Shown: positions 44,382 to 52,972, numbered from the stretch's first letter. The stretch is DNA of 64,000 nucleotides from Flagellimonas lutimaris (GCF_003581615.1 NZ_QXFH01000064.1:1-64000), one strand, 5' to 3'. Program-made: numbers and translations. The notes: generated from the letters alone by a model not told the origin.

Positions 44382-45905
44382 ATGGCAATCATAGGAAATA
44401 TTATAAAAGGAGTTATTGAGGCAAGAGATGCCCTGAGCAAGGAACCGAGTCCAGTTGATGAGCAAAAGAAAGTTCTTCAAGAATTATTAAACAAAGCCAG
44501 GGATACACAATTTGGAAAGCAATATGATTTTGTTTCCATTTTGGAATCTCATAACATTCCGAAGGCATTTTCCAAGGCGATACCTTATCACGATTACAAT
44601 AAAATTACTGAAGAGTGGTGGAGTAAAACCATTGAAGGCGAGCCTGATGTTACTTGGCCAGGTAGCCCGGATTTTTTTGCGTTATCATCTGGAACAACAG
44701 GTAAAGAATCCAAAAGAATACCGGTGACCAAAGATATGTTGGATTCCATCACACGCGCTGGAAGGCAGCAGGTATTTGCCATGAGTAACTTTGATATGCC
44801 CGCAGATTTTTTTGAAAAAGAAATCATGATGTTGGGAAGCTCTACAAACCTGCAGGAAAGAGATGGAAAAAGGGAAGGTGAAATAAGCGGAATAAGTGCC
44901 GGTAACATTCCTTTTTGGTTTAAAAAGTACTACAAGCCCGGTGACGAAATCGCCAAAATTGATGACTGGGACGAACGGGTCCTATCCATAGCCAAGAATG
45001 CCAAAAATTGGGATATTGGAGCTTTGAGCGGTATTCCCTCTTGGATGGAGTTGATGCTGAAAAAAGTAATCGATTATCACAATGTGGACAATATTCACGA
45101 GATATGGCCCAATTTACAAGCCTATACCTCAGGCGGAGTGGCCTTTGACCCCTACGAAAAAAGTTTTAATGCCCTCTTGGGACATCCCATTCAGATAATA
45201 GATACCTATTTGGCTTCTGAGGGATTTATTGCTTGCCAAGTAAGGCCGCAGACTACTTCCATGAAATTGATTACGGATAATGGCATCTATTTTGAGTTTG
45301 TGCCCTTTGAACCCGAGTATGTAAACCAAGATGGTTCCTTGACCGATGACGCACCATCCGTTACCCTCGATGAGGTTGAAGAAGATGTAGATTATGTTCT
45401 TATTATATCCACTGTGTCCGGTGCATGGCGTTACATTATTGGCGACACCATTGCTTTTACCGATGTGGAAAGAGCAGAAATAAAAATTACCGGACGTACC
45501 AAGTTTTTCTTGAATACGGTAGGTTCTCAACTTTCTGTAAACAAGTTGAACGATGCCGTGAAGCATTTGGAGGAAGAATTGAACATAAAAGTGCCAGAGT
45601 ATACGCTTTGCGCCAAACGTTTTGATGACGGATTCTACCATTCGTGGTATCTGGGGTCGGATAAGACTTTGGATGAAGAAAAAACCGCAGCCGCTCTAGA
45701 TAATTATCTAAAAGAAGCCAATAAAAATTACAAAGTAGCCCGAAGCAAAGCTTTGGAAGGTGTAAAGGTGAATTTTGTGTCGCAACAAATGTTTGCGGAT
45801 TGGAGCGGCGCCAACAAGAAAAAGGGTGGGCAGGTAAAAATGGAGAGAGTGATGGGCGAAGATCGCTTTAAGGAATGGGAAGATTTCGTGTCGGAGCAAT
45901 CATAA
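44382..45905 (+). CDS. GH3 auxin-responsive-promoter family protein (acyl-adenylase fold)
   Basis: A 507-residue member of the bacterial GH3 family, related to plant GH3 acyl-amido synthetases. The nucleotide motif is visible as FALSSGTTGKESKRIPV (about residues 97-113), with YTSGG near 246-250 and IGDTIAFTD near 350. It would adenylate a carboxylic acid and join it to an amine. The substrate is unknown in Bacteroidota. Its end overlaps the convergent metalloprotease-like gene by 6 nt. Confidence 0.85.
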   Translation: MAIIGNIIKGVIEARDALSKEPSPVDEQKKVLQELLNKARDTQFGKQYDFVSILESHNIPKAFSKAIPYHDYNKITEEWWSKTIEGEPDVTWPGSPDFFALSSGTTGKESKRIPVTKDMLDSITRAGRQQVFAMSNFDMPADFFEKEIMMLGSSTNLQERDGKREGEISGISAGNIPFWFKKYYKPGDEIAKIDDWDERVLSIAKNAKNWDIGALSGIPSWMELMLKKVIDYHNVDNIHEIWPNLQAYTSGGVAFDPYEKSFNALLGHPIQIIDTYLASEGFIACQVRPQTTSMKLITDNGIYFEFVPFEPEYVNQDGSLTDDAPSVTLDEVEEDVDYVLIISTVSGAWRYIIGDTIAFTDVERAEIKITGRTKFFLNTVGSQLSVNKLNDAVKHLEEELNIKVPEYTLCAKRFDDGFYHSWYLGSDKTLDEEKTAAALDNYLKEANKNYKVARSKALEGVKVNFVSQQMFADWSGANKKKGGQVKMERVMGEDRFKEWEDFVSEQS

Positions 45906-46526
45906 CAAACTGCTGTTTTCTTGTTCCTTTACCATTTCCATAATTTCATCAGGAGATAGGTAATACTGTTTGATACGGGCCTTGTAAACTTCATCAATCT
46001 TGGAATGGTTTAGGATAAACCGTTTTGTTTTTAAAATATACTCGGACATTCCTCGCGAAACAGCAAAGGAGTCTGCTGCACGCTCTGCTTTTTTTACAAA
46101 CTCTTTCAGTAACACATAACGAATCCCAAAGCCTATTAAGTTGAGGTTGCTACGCTGTTGATAGTCCATAACGTGACCTAGCTCATGTCCAATCCAACCA
46201 ATCAGAACATCTCTGGGCACATCCAATGTCTTAAACTCCGCTCCAGAAATCTTAAACTTTTCACTGATCAGAATTTTATAGCTCCGTTTATTCTTCGGTT
46301 TAAGCAAACCGCTCCAGGTGGGTTGGGCCAGCATAACCGATTTTTTAATGTTCTTTTTAAACTTGAACTCAATAGAAATCCCCTCGAGCTCAGGAAAATG
46401 ATGTAACGCTATGTCCACCTCACTTTTTATGTTTTCTGGAATCTTATTTTTGGGTTCTGTCACTATAGTAGTTATTAATATTAGGGATATAGATAGTAGG
46501 AGAAGTAGTTTTATTCTTTGCTTCAA
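45900..46526 (-). CDS. membrane-anchored HExxH metalloprotease-like protein
   Basis: 208 residues with an N-terminal membrane anchor or signal (5-23). The zinc motif is HELGH (His114, Glu115, His118), and AERAADSFAV (147-156) offers Glu148 as third ligand in an ExxAD pattern seen in M48/M56-type proteases. Family not recognised beyond this. Tail-to-tail overlap with the GH3 gene is 6 nt. Confidence 0.65.
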   Translation of the reverse strand: MKQRIKLLLLLSISLILITTIVTEPKNKIPENIKSEVDIALHHFPELEGISIEFKFKKNIKKSVMLAQPTWSGLLKPKNKRSYKILISEKFKISGAEFKTLDVPRDVLIGWIGHELGHVMDYQQRSNLNLIGFGIRYVLLKEFVKKAERAADSFAVSRGMSEYILKTKRFILNHSKIDEVYKARIKQYYLSPDEIMEMVKEQENSSLL

Positions 46527-46538
46527 AATATTGGGGTT

Positions 46539-46570
46539 AAAAAAAGGGCAAATAATTATTTGCCCTTTTT
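46539..46570 (-). terminator. strong intrinsic terminator after the small barrel gene
   Basis: Perfect inverted repeat GGGCAAATAA/TTATTTGCCC (46546-46565) flanked by seven A and five T residues. It lies just past the stop of the 161-residue barrel gene and before the start of the metalloprotease-like gene. It could work in both directions. Confidence 0.85.
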
Positions 46571-46588
46571 GATGTGATTGTACTTTAT

Positions 46589-47074
46589 TTAGAACTGGTA
46601 TCGGAGTCCTAGGGCAATATCTAGGTCAAGGTCGTCGGAATAATTGTCGTTGAAACCAATCTCGGGTCTCATGTCCAGCGATATAAGCAGGGGAATTTCA
46701 AAGTTATATTCAATACCTAGGTCACCAGCAATTAGTGCAAAAGACCCATCGTTCTCACCGGCATCAAAAGACCCTATTCCACCACCGGCACCAACATACC
46801 AATTAAATCCTCCATCTATGGGCATCACCCATTGGTACAGGCCAACTAATTTAAAGGCTTCAACATTATTGGAATCTCTCCAACCCAGGTCAAATTCTAA
46901 TCTGTTGTTCTCGTGTAGATATCTTTGATAGGAAACTTCACCTCCAAATCCATCGTTGTCACCCACTCGAATACCTAATGCATTTTTTGAAATGCTCTGG
47001 GCACACATGGTTGTTGTTCCGATTAAAAATAGAATTAAAATTATGTTCTTCATGATGGTTTTATTTTGATACAA
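46589..47074 (-). CDS. small outer-membrane beta-barrel protein
   Basis: 161 residues. The likely start is the ATG at 47053 (MKNIILILFLIGTTTMCAQ, signal peptide). The frame is open to 47074. The mature part alternates hydrophobic and polar residues with many Gly/Asp turns (GVGGGIGSFDAGENDGSF, GFNDNYSDDLDLD) and ends in Phe (LRYQF), as in eight-stranded barrels. Function unknown. Confidence 0.75.
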   Translation of the reverse strand: MYQNKTIMKNIILILFLIGTTTMCAQSISKNALGIRVGDNDGFGGEVSYQRYLHENNRLEFDLGWRDSNNVEAFKLVGLYQWVMPIDGGFNWYVGAGGGIGSFDAGENDGSFALIAGDLGIEYNFEIPLLISLDMRPEIGFNDNYSDDLDLDIALGLRYQF

Positions 47075-47146
47075 AGATAGTTTTGGCCTATGATCGGCTT
47101 ACCGCAAATCAATTAATGATTGATTCAAATAGAAAATGGATCCCTT

Positions 47147-48568
47147 TTAGAGCAGGGGCTTAAGGAATTTGAAGAGTCCTTCAAGAAATTTTTGCCAAAG
47201 GGTCCGGTTCTGGAAGCGTTCCAGAGTTACCAGATTAGCTTTTTGACAAACCTTTTGGAACTCCTCGGTCATTTCGGAATTCACTTTTTTGTTGTAAATA
47301 AGAACATTGGTCTCGTAGTTGAGCTCAAAGCTTCGAATATCAAAGTTTCCGGAGCCGATAGAGACCAAATCGTTATCGACTATCATAATTTTACTGTGTG
47401 AAAAGTCTTCTCGCAAGTAAATTTTGACCCCTACTTTCAGCAATTCTTCAAAATGCGAAAACATGGCAAACTTGGCTGCTTTGGAGTCCGATTTTTTCGG
47501 TACCAAAAGACTGATGTCCACACCCTGGAGGGCTACAATTTTTAAACTTTGCAAAAAAGCCTCACCAGGAACAAAATAGGGATTTGCGATACGTATGGAA
47601 TGTTCGGCTTGGGTCATCATGCCAATATATTGCTGCATAATGGTGGGGTGCTTGGAATCTGGACCTCCTGCTACTACCTGTGCATCAATATTTCCAGCCT
47701 TCTCTTGCTTAGAAAGGTAATCGGAGATATGAAAATCTTCCTTTTTGCTGGAAAAAAAATAATCTTTTAGGAAAACCATGTGCAAATCGTTTACAATAGG
47801 TCCTTCTAGTTTTAGGTGGGTATCCTTCCATTTGCCAAGGCCATTCTCCCGTTTGATGTACTTGTCGGATACATTTACACCACCGGTAAATGCAACATTG
47901 TTGTCTATGATTACAATTTTCCGATGGTTCCTAAAATTGAGAGAAAAAAGAAGGTTTTTTAACCGAATAGGCATTATGGGATAGATTTTTACCCCGATAT
48001 CCTCAAACTTTTTTCTGGGACGACCGCGTAATTGGTAACTTCCCAAGGAATCATAAATAATACGGACTTCTACACCTTCTTTAATTTTTCTTTCAAAAAG
48101 CTCCAGCATTTTGTCCAAGAGGCTTCCTCTTTCCAAAATATAATACTGCATATGGATGAACTTTTCCGCTTTTTCCATCGCTTTAAACAGTACATTGAAG
48201 GTTTCACCGCCATCTTGGAGGGTGGTTACCTTATTTCCATGGGTCGCAGTAGTATTGGAACTGGCCTCAATAAGTTTGCAGAGCCTTCTTTTTCTTATGT
48301 CGACATCAAAATCGGACTTAAAATCTTCTTGTGATGGAATTTGTTGAAAACCATAGTTTTTCCGTTTTTCAAACTCCTTGGGGTTGAAGAACTTGAATTT
48401 TCGGCGGTTCATTCCAAAAAGATAATAGAGCACGGCTCCCAATAGGGGCAGGGTTATAATGGCCAAGGCCCAACTTATGGAACGCGATGGTCTTCTGCCA
48501 TGGTAGATGATGGCACCAATGGCCCAAACGGAAGTCAAAATATATATTATGGTGAGTAAGGTCTTCAA
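47147..48568 (-). CDS. cls: cardiolipin synthase (phospholipase D family)
   Basis: Condenses two phosphatidylglycerol molecules to cardiolipin at the inner membrane. 473 residues with two N-terminal membrane helices (3-22, 31-51) and two HKD motifs: His215-Lys217-Asp222 (HRKIVIIDNN) and His391-Lys393-Asp398 (HSKIMIVDND). Standard length for ClsA-type enzymes. Confidence 0.92.
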   Translation of the reverse strand: MKTLLTIIYILTSVWAIGAIIYHGRRPSRSISWALAIITLPLLGAVLYYLFGMNRRKFKFFNPKEFEKRKNYGFQQIPSQEDFKSDFDVDIRKRRLCKLIEASSNTTATHGNKVTTLQDGGETFNVLFKAMEKAEKFIHMQYYILERGSLLDKMLELFERKIKEGVEVRIIYDSLGSYQLRGRPRKKFEDIGVKIYPIMPIRLKNLLFSLNFRNHRKIVIIDNNVAFTGGVNVSDKYIKRENGLGKWKDTHLKLEGPIVNDLHMVFLKDYFFSSKKEDFHISDYLSKQEKAGNIDAQVVAGGPDSKHPTIMQQYIGMMTQAEHSIRIANPYFVPGEAFLQSLKIVALQGVDISLLVPKKSDSKAAKFAMFSHFEELLKVGVKIYLREDFSHSKIMIVDNDLVSIGSGNFDIRSFELNYETNVLIYNKKVNSEMTEEFQKVCQKANLVTLERFQNRTLWQKFLEGLFKFLKPLL

Positions 48569-48653
48569 AAAAAATGTTGGTGTTTTATGCTCTAAGTTAT
48601 GAACGAATAATGAGACATTTATTCCTTTGGGTTATAATTGCGACCAAGGGCAA

Positions 48654-48685
48654 CAAAAAAACTCTGGCAAAAACTTACCAGAGTT
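48654..48685 (-). terminator. intrinsic terminator after the acidic lipoprotein gene
   Basis: Inverted repeat AACTCTGG/CCAGAGTT (48660-48667, 48678-48685), followed leftward by a U tract from the A run 48654-48660. It ends transcripts from the small lipoprotein gene. Confidence 0.75.
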
Positions 48686-48708
48686 AAATTGTGTGATGGT
48701 GAAATTTG

Positions 48709-48948
48709 TTAGGAATCGCTATCAGTGGCATCCTCGACTTCATCTTCCACGTCATCGGCGGCATCTTCAATATCGTCCCCAACATCTTCTGCCGCATCTT
48801 CCACGTCATCGGCTGCATCTTCCACACCATCTTTTACTTCTTCTATGGCCTCTTCGGCCTTATCTTCTTTTGTTTCTCTGCAACTGGTCATACTTAAGGT
48901 AAGTACCATTGCTATAAACATCGTAAATAAACTTATTGACTTTTTCAT
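48709..48948 (-). CDS. small acidic repeat lipoprotein
   Basis: 79 residues with a lipoprotein signal (lipobox MTSC, Cys23). From about residue 40 the chain is a run of near-repeats of the type DDVEDAA / DDIEDAA, almost purely Asp, Glu, Ala and Val, with strongly alternating spacing that suits an amphipathic acidic helix. Cell-envelope location; function unknown, possibly a divalent-cation or stress buffer. The DUF1328 gene lies 46 bp upstream on the same strand, perhaps in one transcript. Confidence 0.75.
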   Translation of the reverse strand: MKKSISLFTMFIAMVLTLSMTSCRETKEDKAEEAIEEVKDGVEDAADDVEDAAEDVGDDIEDAADDVEDEVEDATDSDS

Positions 48949-48994
48949 GTGTTTTCTGTTTTTAGTTATTGATTTCGTTTTAGTGTCTCTTGAC

Positions 48995-49156
48995 TTATAA
49001 TTTTTTTCTTCCCGTTATCAATGAAATGATAAACAATACAATGAATATGAAGAAAAGGATTTTGGCTATACTCGCAGCTCCTGCAGCAATACCTCCAAAA
49101 CCAAATATACCGGCAACAATGGCCAATATTATAAAGGTGACTGTCCAGCGTAACAT
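48995..49156 (-). CDS. DUF1328 (YtjA-like) small membrane protein
   Basis: A 53-residue protein from ATG 49156 to TAA 48995-48997. It has two hydrophobic helices joined by the glycine/alanine-rich turn FGFGGIAAGAASIAK, the hallmark of DUF1328, and a basic end (TGRKKL). Members are small stress-associated inner-membrane proteins of unknown function. It lies directly upstream of the acidic lipoprotein gene. Confidence 0.85.
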   Translation of the reverse strand: MLRWTVTFIILAIVAGIFGFGGIAAGAASIAKILFFIFIVLFIISLITGRKKL

Positions 49157-49338
49157 AATAGTAGTGTTTTAGGTTAGTGCCTGATCATCTCTTAATCAGT
49201 ACATTACAAATGTCGTTTGTTTTGGTTCGGAAGCTTGCCGCTTATCCTTTTTATGTTGACTCAATAGAAAATATAAATGGTATGAAGCCCTTTAAATAGG
49301 GGTATATCGTGTCTTTAATGTGCTGGTCCCACAAATAA

Positions 49339-50010
49339 TTATGCCGTACGGTTGTTTGGGGTCAAATTATTTACAAAAAACTCGCTGGTCATTTGCTTGG
49401 CTTCTAAGGGTATTTTTTTGGGATTTTGAATGATTTCTTTCAAGTCATCAACAGCAGATTTTTTGTCTAACCATGTTCCTGCCTTTTCTTTGGAGATAAT
49501 AACAGGTGCTAGATTGCTGATGTTGTGATAACTGGAAACAAATGGGTCGGTTTTACTTACCATTAATGCCGTGCATAAAAAGCCATCATTCAAAATGTTA
49601 TATGTGCCTGCAAGGTAGAATGGCTTTTTCGAGGCTTGGTATATATGGTAACTAAGAGTGTTGCCATTTTCCAGATGATGGGTGTAAAAACCTGTTACAA
49701 TGATCAGGCAGCGCCTCTGTTTAAAGGAATCCTGCATCCAAGCTATGCTTTTCAGTTCTTCCATCTGAACATTTAAGGTATTTGAGTTGTGCTGGAAAAT
49801 ATGCCAGTCTTCTTTAAAGTCATGGGGCATAAGTCCCCAAATAGCAAAAGTGATTTCGCTTTTGTTTTCCATGGTCACCACGCTGAGGTTGGTTTCGTGA
49901 AAACCATTGATAACAGGGTTTGGTCTGTACAAATTTGGATACCTGAAGGGAATTCCAAACTCCTCTTCTATCTCTGCTGTCTCCGCGATATTTGAAAGTT
50001 TGTAAATCAT
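49339..50010 (-). CDS. SRAP (YedK/HMCES)-like protein lacking key catalytic residues
   Basis: About 223 residues from ATG 50010. The SRAP fold is recognisable (AIWGLMPHDFKED, TLNVQMEELKS for NARxET, RRCLIIVTGFY for RRCLIPaxGFYEW, NLAPVII for RMPVIL). In active members Cys2, a Glu in GFYEW and a His before RMP form the abasic-site crosslinking centre. Here residue 2 is Ile, the Glu position is Thr (GFYTHH) and the His position is Ser. It is probably a non-crosslinking paralogue that may still bind DNA. The frame extends to a TTG at 50034. Confidence 0.75.
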   Translation of the reverse strand: MIYKLSNIAETAEIEEEFGIPFRYPNLYRPNPVINGFHETNLSVVTMENKSEITFAIWGLMPHDFKEDWHIFQHNSNTLNVQMEELKSIAWMQDSFKQRRCLIIVTGFYTHHLENGNTLSYHIYQASKKPFYLAGTYNILNDGFLCTALMVSKTDPFVSSYHNISNLAPVIISKEKAGTWLDKKSAVDDLKEIIQNPKKIPLEAKQMTSEFFVNNLTPNNRTA

Positions 50011-50208
50011 AATCTTCTTGAATCTGGAATTCAAGTAACCATAAATCAGATGAAAATCTTAACTCAAACCAATTTAATCGTGTTGCTTTTGATAATTTTT
50101 TTACTAAAACTATGATAAAGGTTTGCAGGTATGGTTGTCCACTTGCCCACAAATTCTATCTTTATAAGGTAAGACCAATAGTTGAACAAAAGGTAGGGAG
50201 ACATTTTA

Positions 50209-51246
50209 ATGATTAAAGTTAAAGTAGACGCTCAAGACACCGCTGAATCGGTTGAGCAAATAAAAAATGTAATTGGAGGCGAAATTGAGGAGCGATGGGG
50301 GCAGTATACGTTGAATGTTTCCAATGACAAAGCGAATGGCAGTATTCGTTTTATCACCTTTGATTGGGGGGTAAGTTTATTGGAACTTGACATTACTTTT
50401 TTTGATGAAGTTTTGATCCAGGTGGACACTTCTGACTTTAACCCCATTAGTTTTTATTATTGTTTGGAGGGCTATTGCGGGCATAAGTTTGGGTATCAGC
50501 CCAAAGACGATATCAAGATCATGGAACAATTCCAGTCTGTTATTTTAACAAATCGTGATGGAGGTATTACGGATAGGTACTTTCCAAAGGACGTGAAAAT
50601 TAGCCAAACGGTGATACAAGTGCGCAGAAAGCCCTTTTTGCGCAAAAGATTGAATCAGGGAGAGGAACTCAACAAACAGTTGTACAAAGTATTCTTGGAT
50701 ACCGACCACGAAAAGGTGTTTGCATATTACGGTTCTTACAACTTAAAAATTGCCGAGGTGATGACTTCCATTAAAAAAATCAAGGCGAAGGGAATGGTCC
50801 GTATTATGATGATAGAGGGTTATGTGTATCAAATACTCTCCATGCACATGATGCAGCACAACAAGGAGGTGATGAACAAACGGCCCCAAACCAGTTTGTT
50901 GAAAAGGGAGTTGAAAAAGATTCGCAGCTATGCGAAAAAAATAGAGAAAAACATTGCCAAGGATTTTTCTTTGGAAGAGATTTCGACAGAAACCGGACTT
51001 ACCCAGGCAAAGCTTCAAGAAGGGTTTAAATTGTTGTACAATAAAACGGTGACCGAGTACATTAGGAATGCCAGACTGGAACTGGCACGCGATTATATTG
51101 CAACCACAGAAATGAATATCTCCGAAGTAGTCTATTCCATCGGGTTTACCAGTAGAAGCTACTTTTCCAAAATCTTTAAGGAAAAATTTGGCTTAAGCCC
51201 CAGTGAATTCAAAAACAGCAAAAAAAGTGCTCAAGTGGTGGGTTAG
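50209..51246 (+). CDS. AraC family transcriptional regulator
   Basis: 345 residues. The C-terminal ~100 residues hold the two helix-turn-helix units (FSLEEISTETGLTQAKLQEGF and ISEVVYSIGFTSRSYFSKIFKEKFG) and end SPSEFKNSKKSAQVVG. The N-terminal 240 residues are a sensing domain with no named match. A frameshifted copy of this gene's last 50 bp lies at 52892-52944, showing that a relative once stood next to the tRNA. Confidence 0.88.
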   Translation: MIKVKVDAQDTAESVEQIKNVIGGEIEERWGQYTLNVSNDKANGSIRFITFDWGVSLLELDITFFDEVLIQVDTSDFNPISFYYCLEGYCGHKFGYQPKDDIKIMEQFQSVILTNRDGGITDRYFPKDVKISQTVIQVRRKPFLRKRLNQGEELNKQLYKVFLDTDHEKVFAYYGSYNLKIAEVMTSIKKIKAKGMVRIMMIEGYVYQILSMHMMQHNKEVMNKRPQTSLLKRELKKIRSYAKKIEKNIAKDFSLEEISTETGLTQAKLQEGFKLLYNKTVTEYIRNARLELARDYIATTEMNISEVVYSIGFTSRSYFSKIFKEKFGLSPSEFKNSKKSAQVVG

Positions 51247-51260
51247 GGATTATAATTACC

Positions 51261-51721
51261 TTACATCCCGACAGGTTTGCCACAAAGGGGCGTGCAGAAC
51301 CGTTCTAGCTTACATATGCCTTGGTACACATGCGTAACCTCCACACAGAGCGAAGGGTCCGGGGCATCTATCCTAAAGTAGCCATATTTTTCTTTATCCA
51401 CACACAGTCTACCACGGTCCAAGGGGCGGGGCAGGGAGAGCATTTCCAAGTTATGGAACTCCGCTGCTGTATCGGGAATGCGGAATTGAAAGGAAAAACG
51501 AAACACCATATTATCCACCACCGTTATTTCGGCTACATTGCTGCAAGGCATTTTTGAAGGACAATGCGGCACTGCCGCCGCTCTACTTGGTTAAGGAACT
51601 GCCTGTTTTGGTGGTTTCGGATTTCAAGGGTGGCAAAGGTGATCTGCAACGAAGCGATGGAGGTTTGGTGAAGAATGTCTTTAACTGATTGTATGGGGCT
51701 AGGATTTGGGTTTTTTAACAT
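51261..51721 (-). pseudogene. split ORF divergent from the XRE gene (frameshifted or coupled pair)
   Basis: Two minus-strand frames overlap: 62 codons from ATG 51721 to a stop at 51533, and 103 codons from a GTG at 51572 (or ATG 51551) to 51261. A single -1 shift at the A5 run in CTTCAAAAATGCC would join them into one protein of about 155 residues without loss. Sequence is richer in G+C than its neighbours. The second half is Cys-rich near the end (CVEVTHVYQGICKLERFC). I recognise no family. It may be a broken gene, a programmed-shift gene or two coupled genes. Confidence 0.45.
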
Positions 51722-51770
51722 TGGAATAGGTTAAGAAGGGATATAAAGATATGATGGTTTTTTGAGTTAA

Positions 51771-51805
51771 CCCTATATATAGGGGAGATTTATTTCTATA
51801 TATAG
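51771..51805. promoter_or_regulatory. twin CTATATATAG palindromes, likely XRE operator
   Basis: CCCTATATATAGGG (51771-51784) and CTATATATAG (51796-51805) stand 23 bp centre to centre in the 97-bp gap between the divergent split ORF and the XRE regulator gene, the second one 14 bp before the regulator ATG. The position fits an autoregulatory operator. Confidence 0.5.
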
Positions 51806-51818
51806 TGCAACTTGAGAC

Positions 51819-52055
51819 ATGCGAAATAAATTAAGCCTCGAAGAGAAGTTGTTTATACGAGATTTTGGAATGAATCTGAGAGCTTTACGTGAAGAGCGGA
51901 ATTTGTCGCAGACCAAACTGGAGGCCATCGCCGGATTATCCAAAAATCAAGTGTGGCGTATTGAAAATGGCGAGGTAAACACTACAATATCCAATTTGAA
52001 ATTACTAGCCAAAGCACTTGAAATTAGTGTGGAGGAGCTTTTTAATTTTAAATAA
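51819..52055 (+). CDS. XRE family helix-turn-helix regulator
   Basis: 78 residues, essentially one Cro/C1-type HTH domain: LRALREERNLSQTKLEAIAG, then LSKNQVWRIENGEVN and a C-terminal LAKALEISVEELFNF. Such single-domain repressors usually bind as dimers to palindromes; two identical ones lie directly upstream. Probably controls itself and the divergent split ORF. Confidence 0.88.
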   Translation: MRNKLSLEEKLFIRDFGMNLRALREERNLSQTKLEAIAGLSKNQVWRIENGEVNTTISNLKLLAKALEISVEELFNFK

Positions 52056-52130
52056 TAAATCACCCCGATCATCGGTTTTATACCTATTTTGGGTGTATAT
52101 AGATGTATTTTACATCCATATAAACAAGTT

Positions 52131-52774
52131 GTGGGTAATGGAAAAAGATACTAGTGCCTAATAAAGAACAGATTATGAAATACTTTTTTACTCTATTAAT
52201 TCTTCTTTTGGTTAATCTCACTTATGGACAGGCAACAAGTCAAACGGACACTCTGCCTTCAGGTGAATTGATGCTTAAACAAGAAGTCGTGATAAATACC
52301 TCTATTGAGAAAGTTTGGAATGCCTATACAACTCCTGAAGGATGGAAAGGATGGGTGACTCCAATTGTAGAAATGGACTTTAGAATTAATGGAACTATTA
52401 AATCACATTACGATTCAACAGCTTCTATTGGCGACAAGGGAACAATTGTAAATCACATACTAAATTATATTCCTTATGAATTAATCACAATGCAGGCAGA
52501 GTTAAATGAGAACTTTCCGGAATTTATGATAGGTGAAGAAAAGAATTTATATAGTATCGTTGACTTTCATAAGTTGAGTGAAAACCAGACAAAATTAACC
52601 ATTTATGGAATTGGCTATAAAAATGAACAACAATGGATTGATTTGCTCAAATTCTTTATTCAAGGAAATGAAATGTCTCTAAATAAACTGAAGAATTATT
52701 TAGAGTAATCTTGACTAATAAAATATTGATATAGCAGAATAATAAGGCAGGATAAATAAACCACTACCCACAAC
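52131..52774. repeat. inverted repeats flanking the SRPBCC gene (cassette-like unit)
   Basis: GTTGTGGGTA at 52131-52140 and its exact complement TACCCACAAC near 52765-52774 enclose the SRPBCC gene. Right of the second repeat lie two related hairpins, GCGG...CCGCTAACC (about 52776-52800) and GCGGC...GCCGCTGACC (about 52867-52890). The layout suggests a small mobile or recombining gene cassette. No transposase is present. Confidence 0.45.
52175..52708 (+). CDS. secreted SRPBCC (START/Aha1-like) domain protein
   Basis: From ATG 52175 (MKYFFTLLILLLVNLTYG, a signal peptide) 177 residues. The frame opens at 52154 but that start would bury the signal. After the signal, the SRPBCC pattern is clear: VVINTSIEKVWNAYTTPEGWKGWVTP, a middle with ELITMQAELNENFPEF, and the C-terminal amphipathic helix. 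It would bind a hydrophobic ligand. Export is unusual for this family. It is more AT-rich than its neighbours and lies between inverted repeats, suggesting recent arrival. Confidence 0.78.
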   Translation: MKYFFTLLILLLVNLTYGQATSQTDTLPSGELMLKQEVVINTSIEKVWNAYTTPEGWKGWVTPIVEMDFRINGTIKSHYDSTASIGDKGTIVNHILNYIPYELITMQAELNENFPEFMIGEEKNLYSIVDFHKLSENQTKLTIYGIGYKNEQQWIDLLKFFIQGNEMSLNKLKNYLE

Positions 52775-52891
52775 ATGCGGTCATATTCAATGCCGCTAAC
52801 CCTGCTTATAATAAAGTAAATATTTGAAAAGTAAAACCAAATAACCTAATTTAGAATACCCGTACAGCGGCACTGTATATGCCGCTGACCG

Positions 52892-52944
52892 TTGAGCCCG
52901 AGTAAGTTCAAAAACAGTAAAAAGACGTTGAGGTAGTAGGCTAA
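52892..52944 (+). pseudogene. frameshifted 3' fragment of an AraC family gene
   Basis: Reads LSPSKFKNSKK and then, after restoring one A in a five-A run, DVEVVG and a stop. The intact AraC protein at 50209-51246 ends LSPSEFKNSKKSAQVVG. The DNA match extends over about 50 bp only. It is a worn remnant of a paralogous regulator gene whose body was lost, probably when material was inserted next to the tRNA. Confidence 0.7.
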
Positions 52945-52972
52945 TTTCGAATAAGAAGAAGAAAATAAAAAC

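Noticed and set aside
47120-47401. 93-codon rightward frame at the end of the cardiolipin synthase gene
   Set aside because: Mostly antisense to the second HKD motif region of cls; no independent support.
52131-52890. Integron attC site
   Set aside because: The repeat ends do not fit GTTRRRY/RYYYAAC and no integrase is present; kept only as cassette-like.
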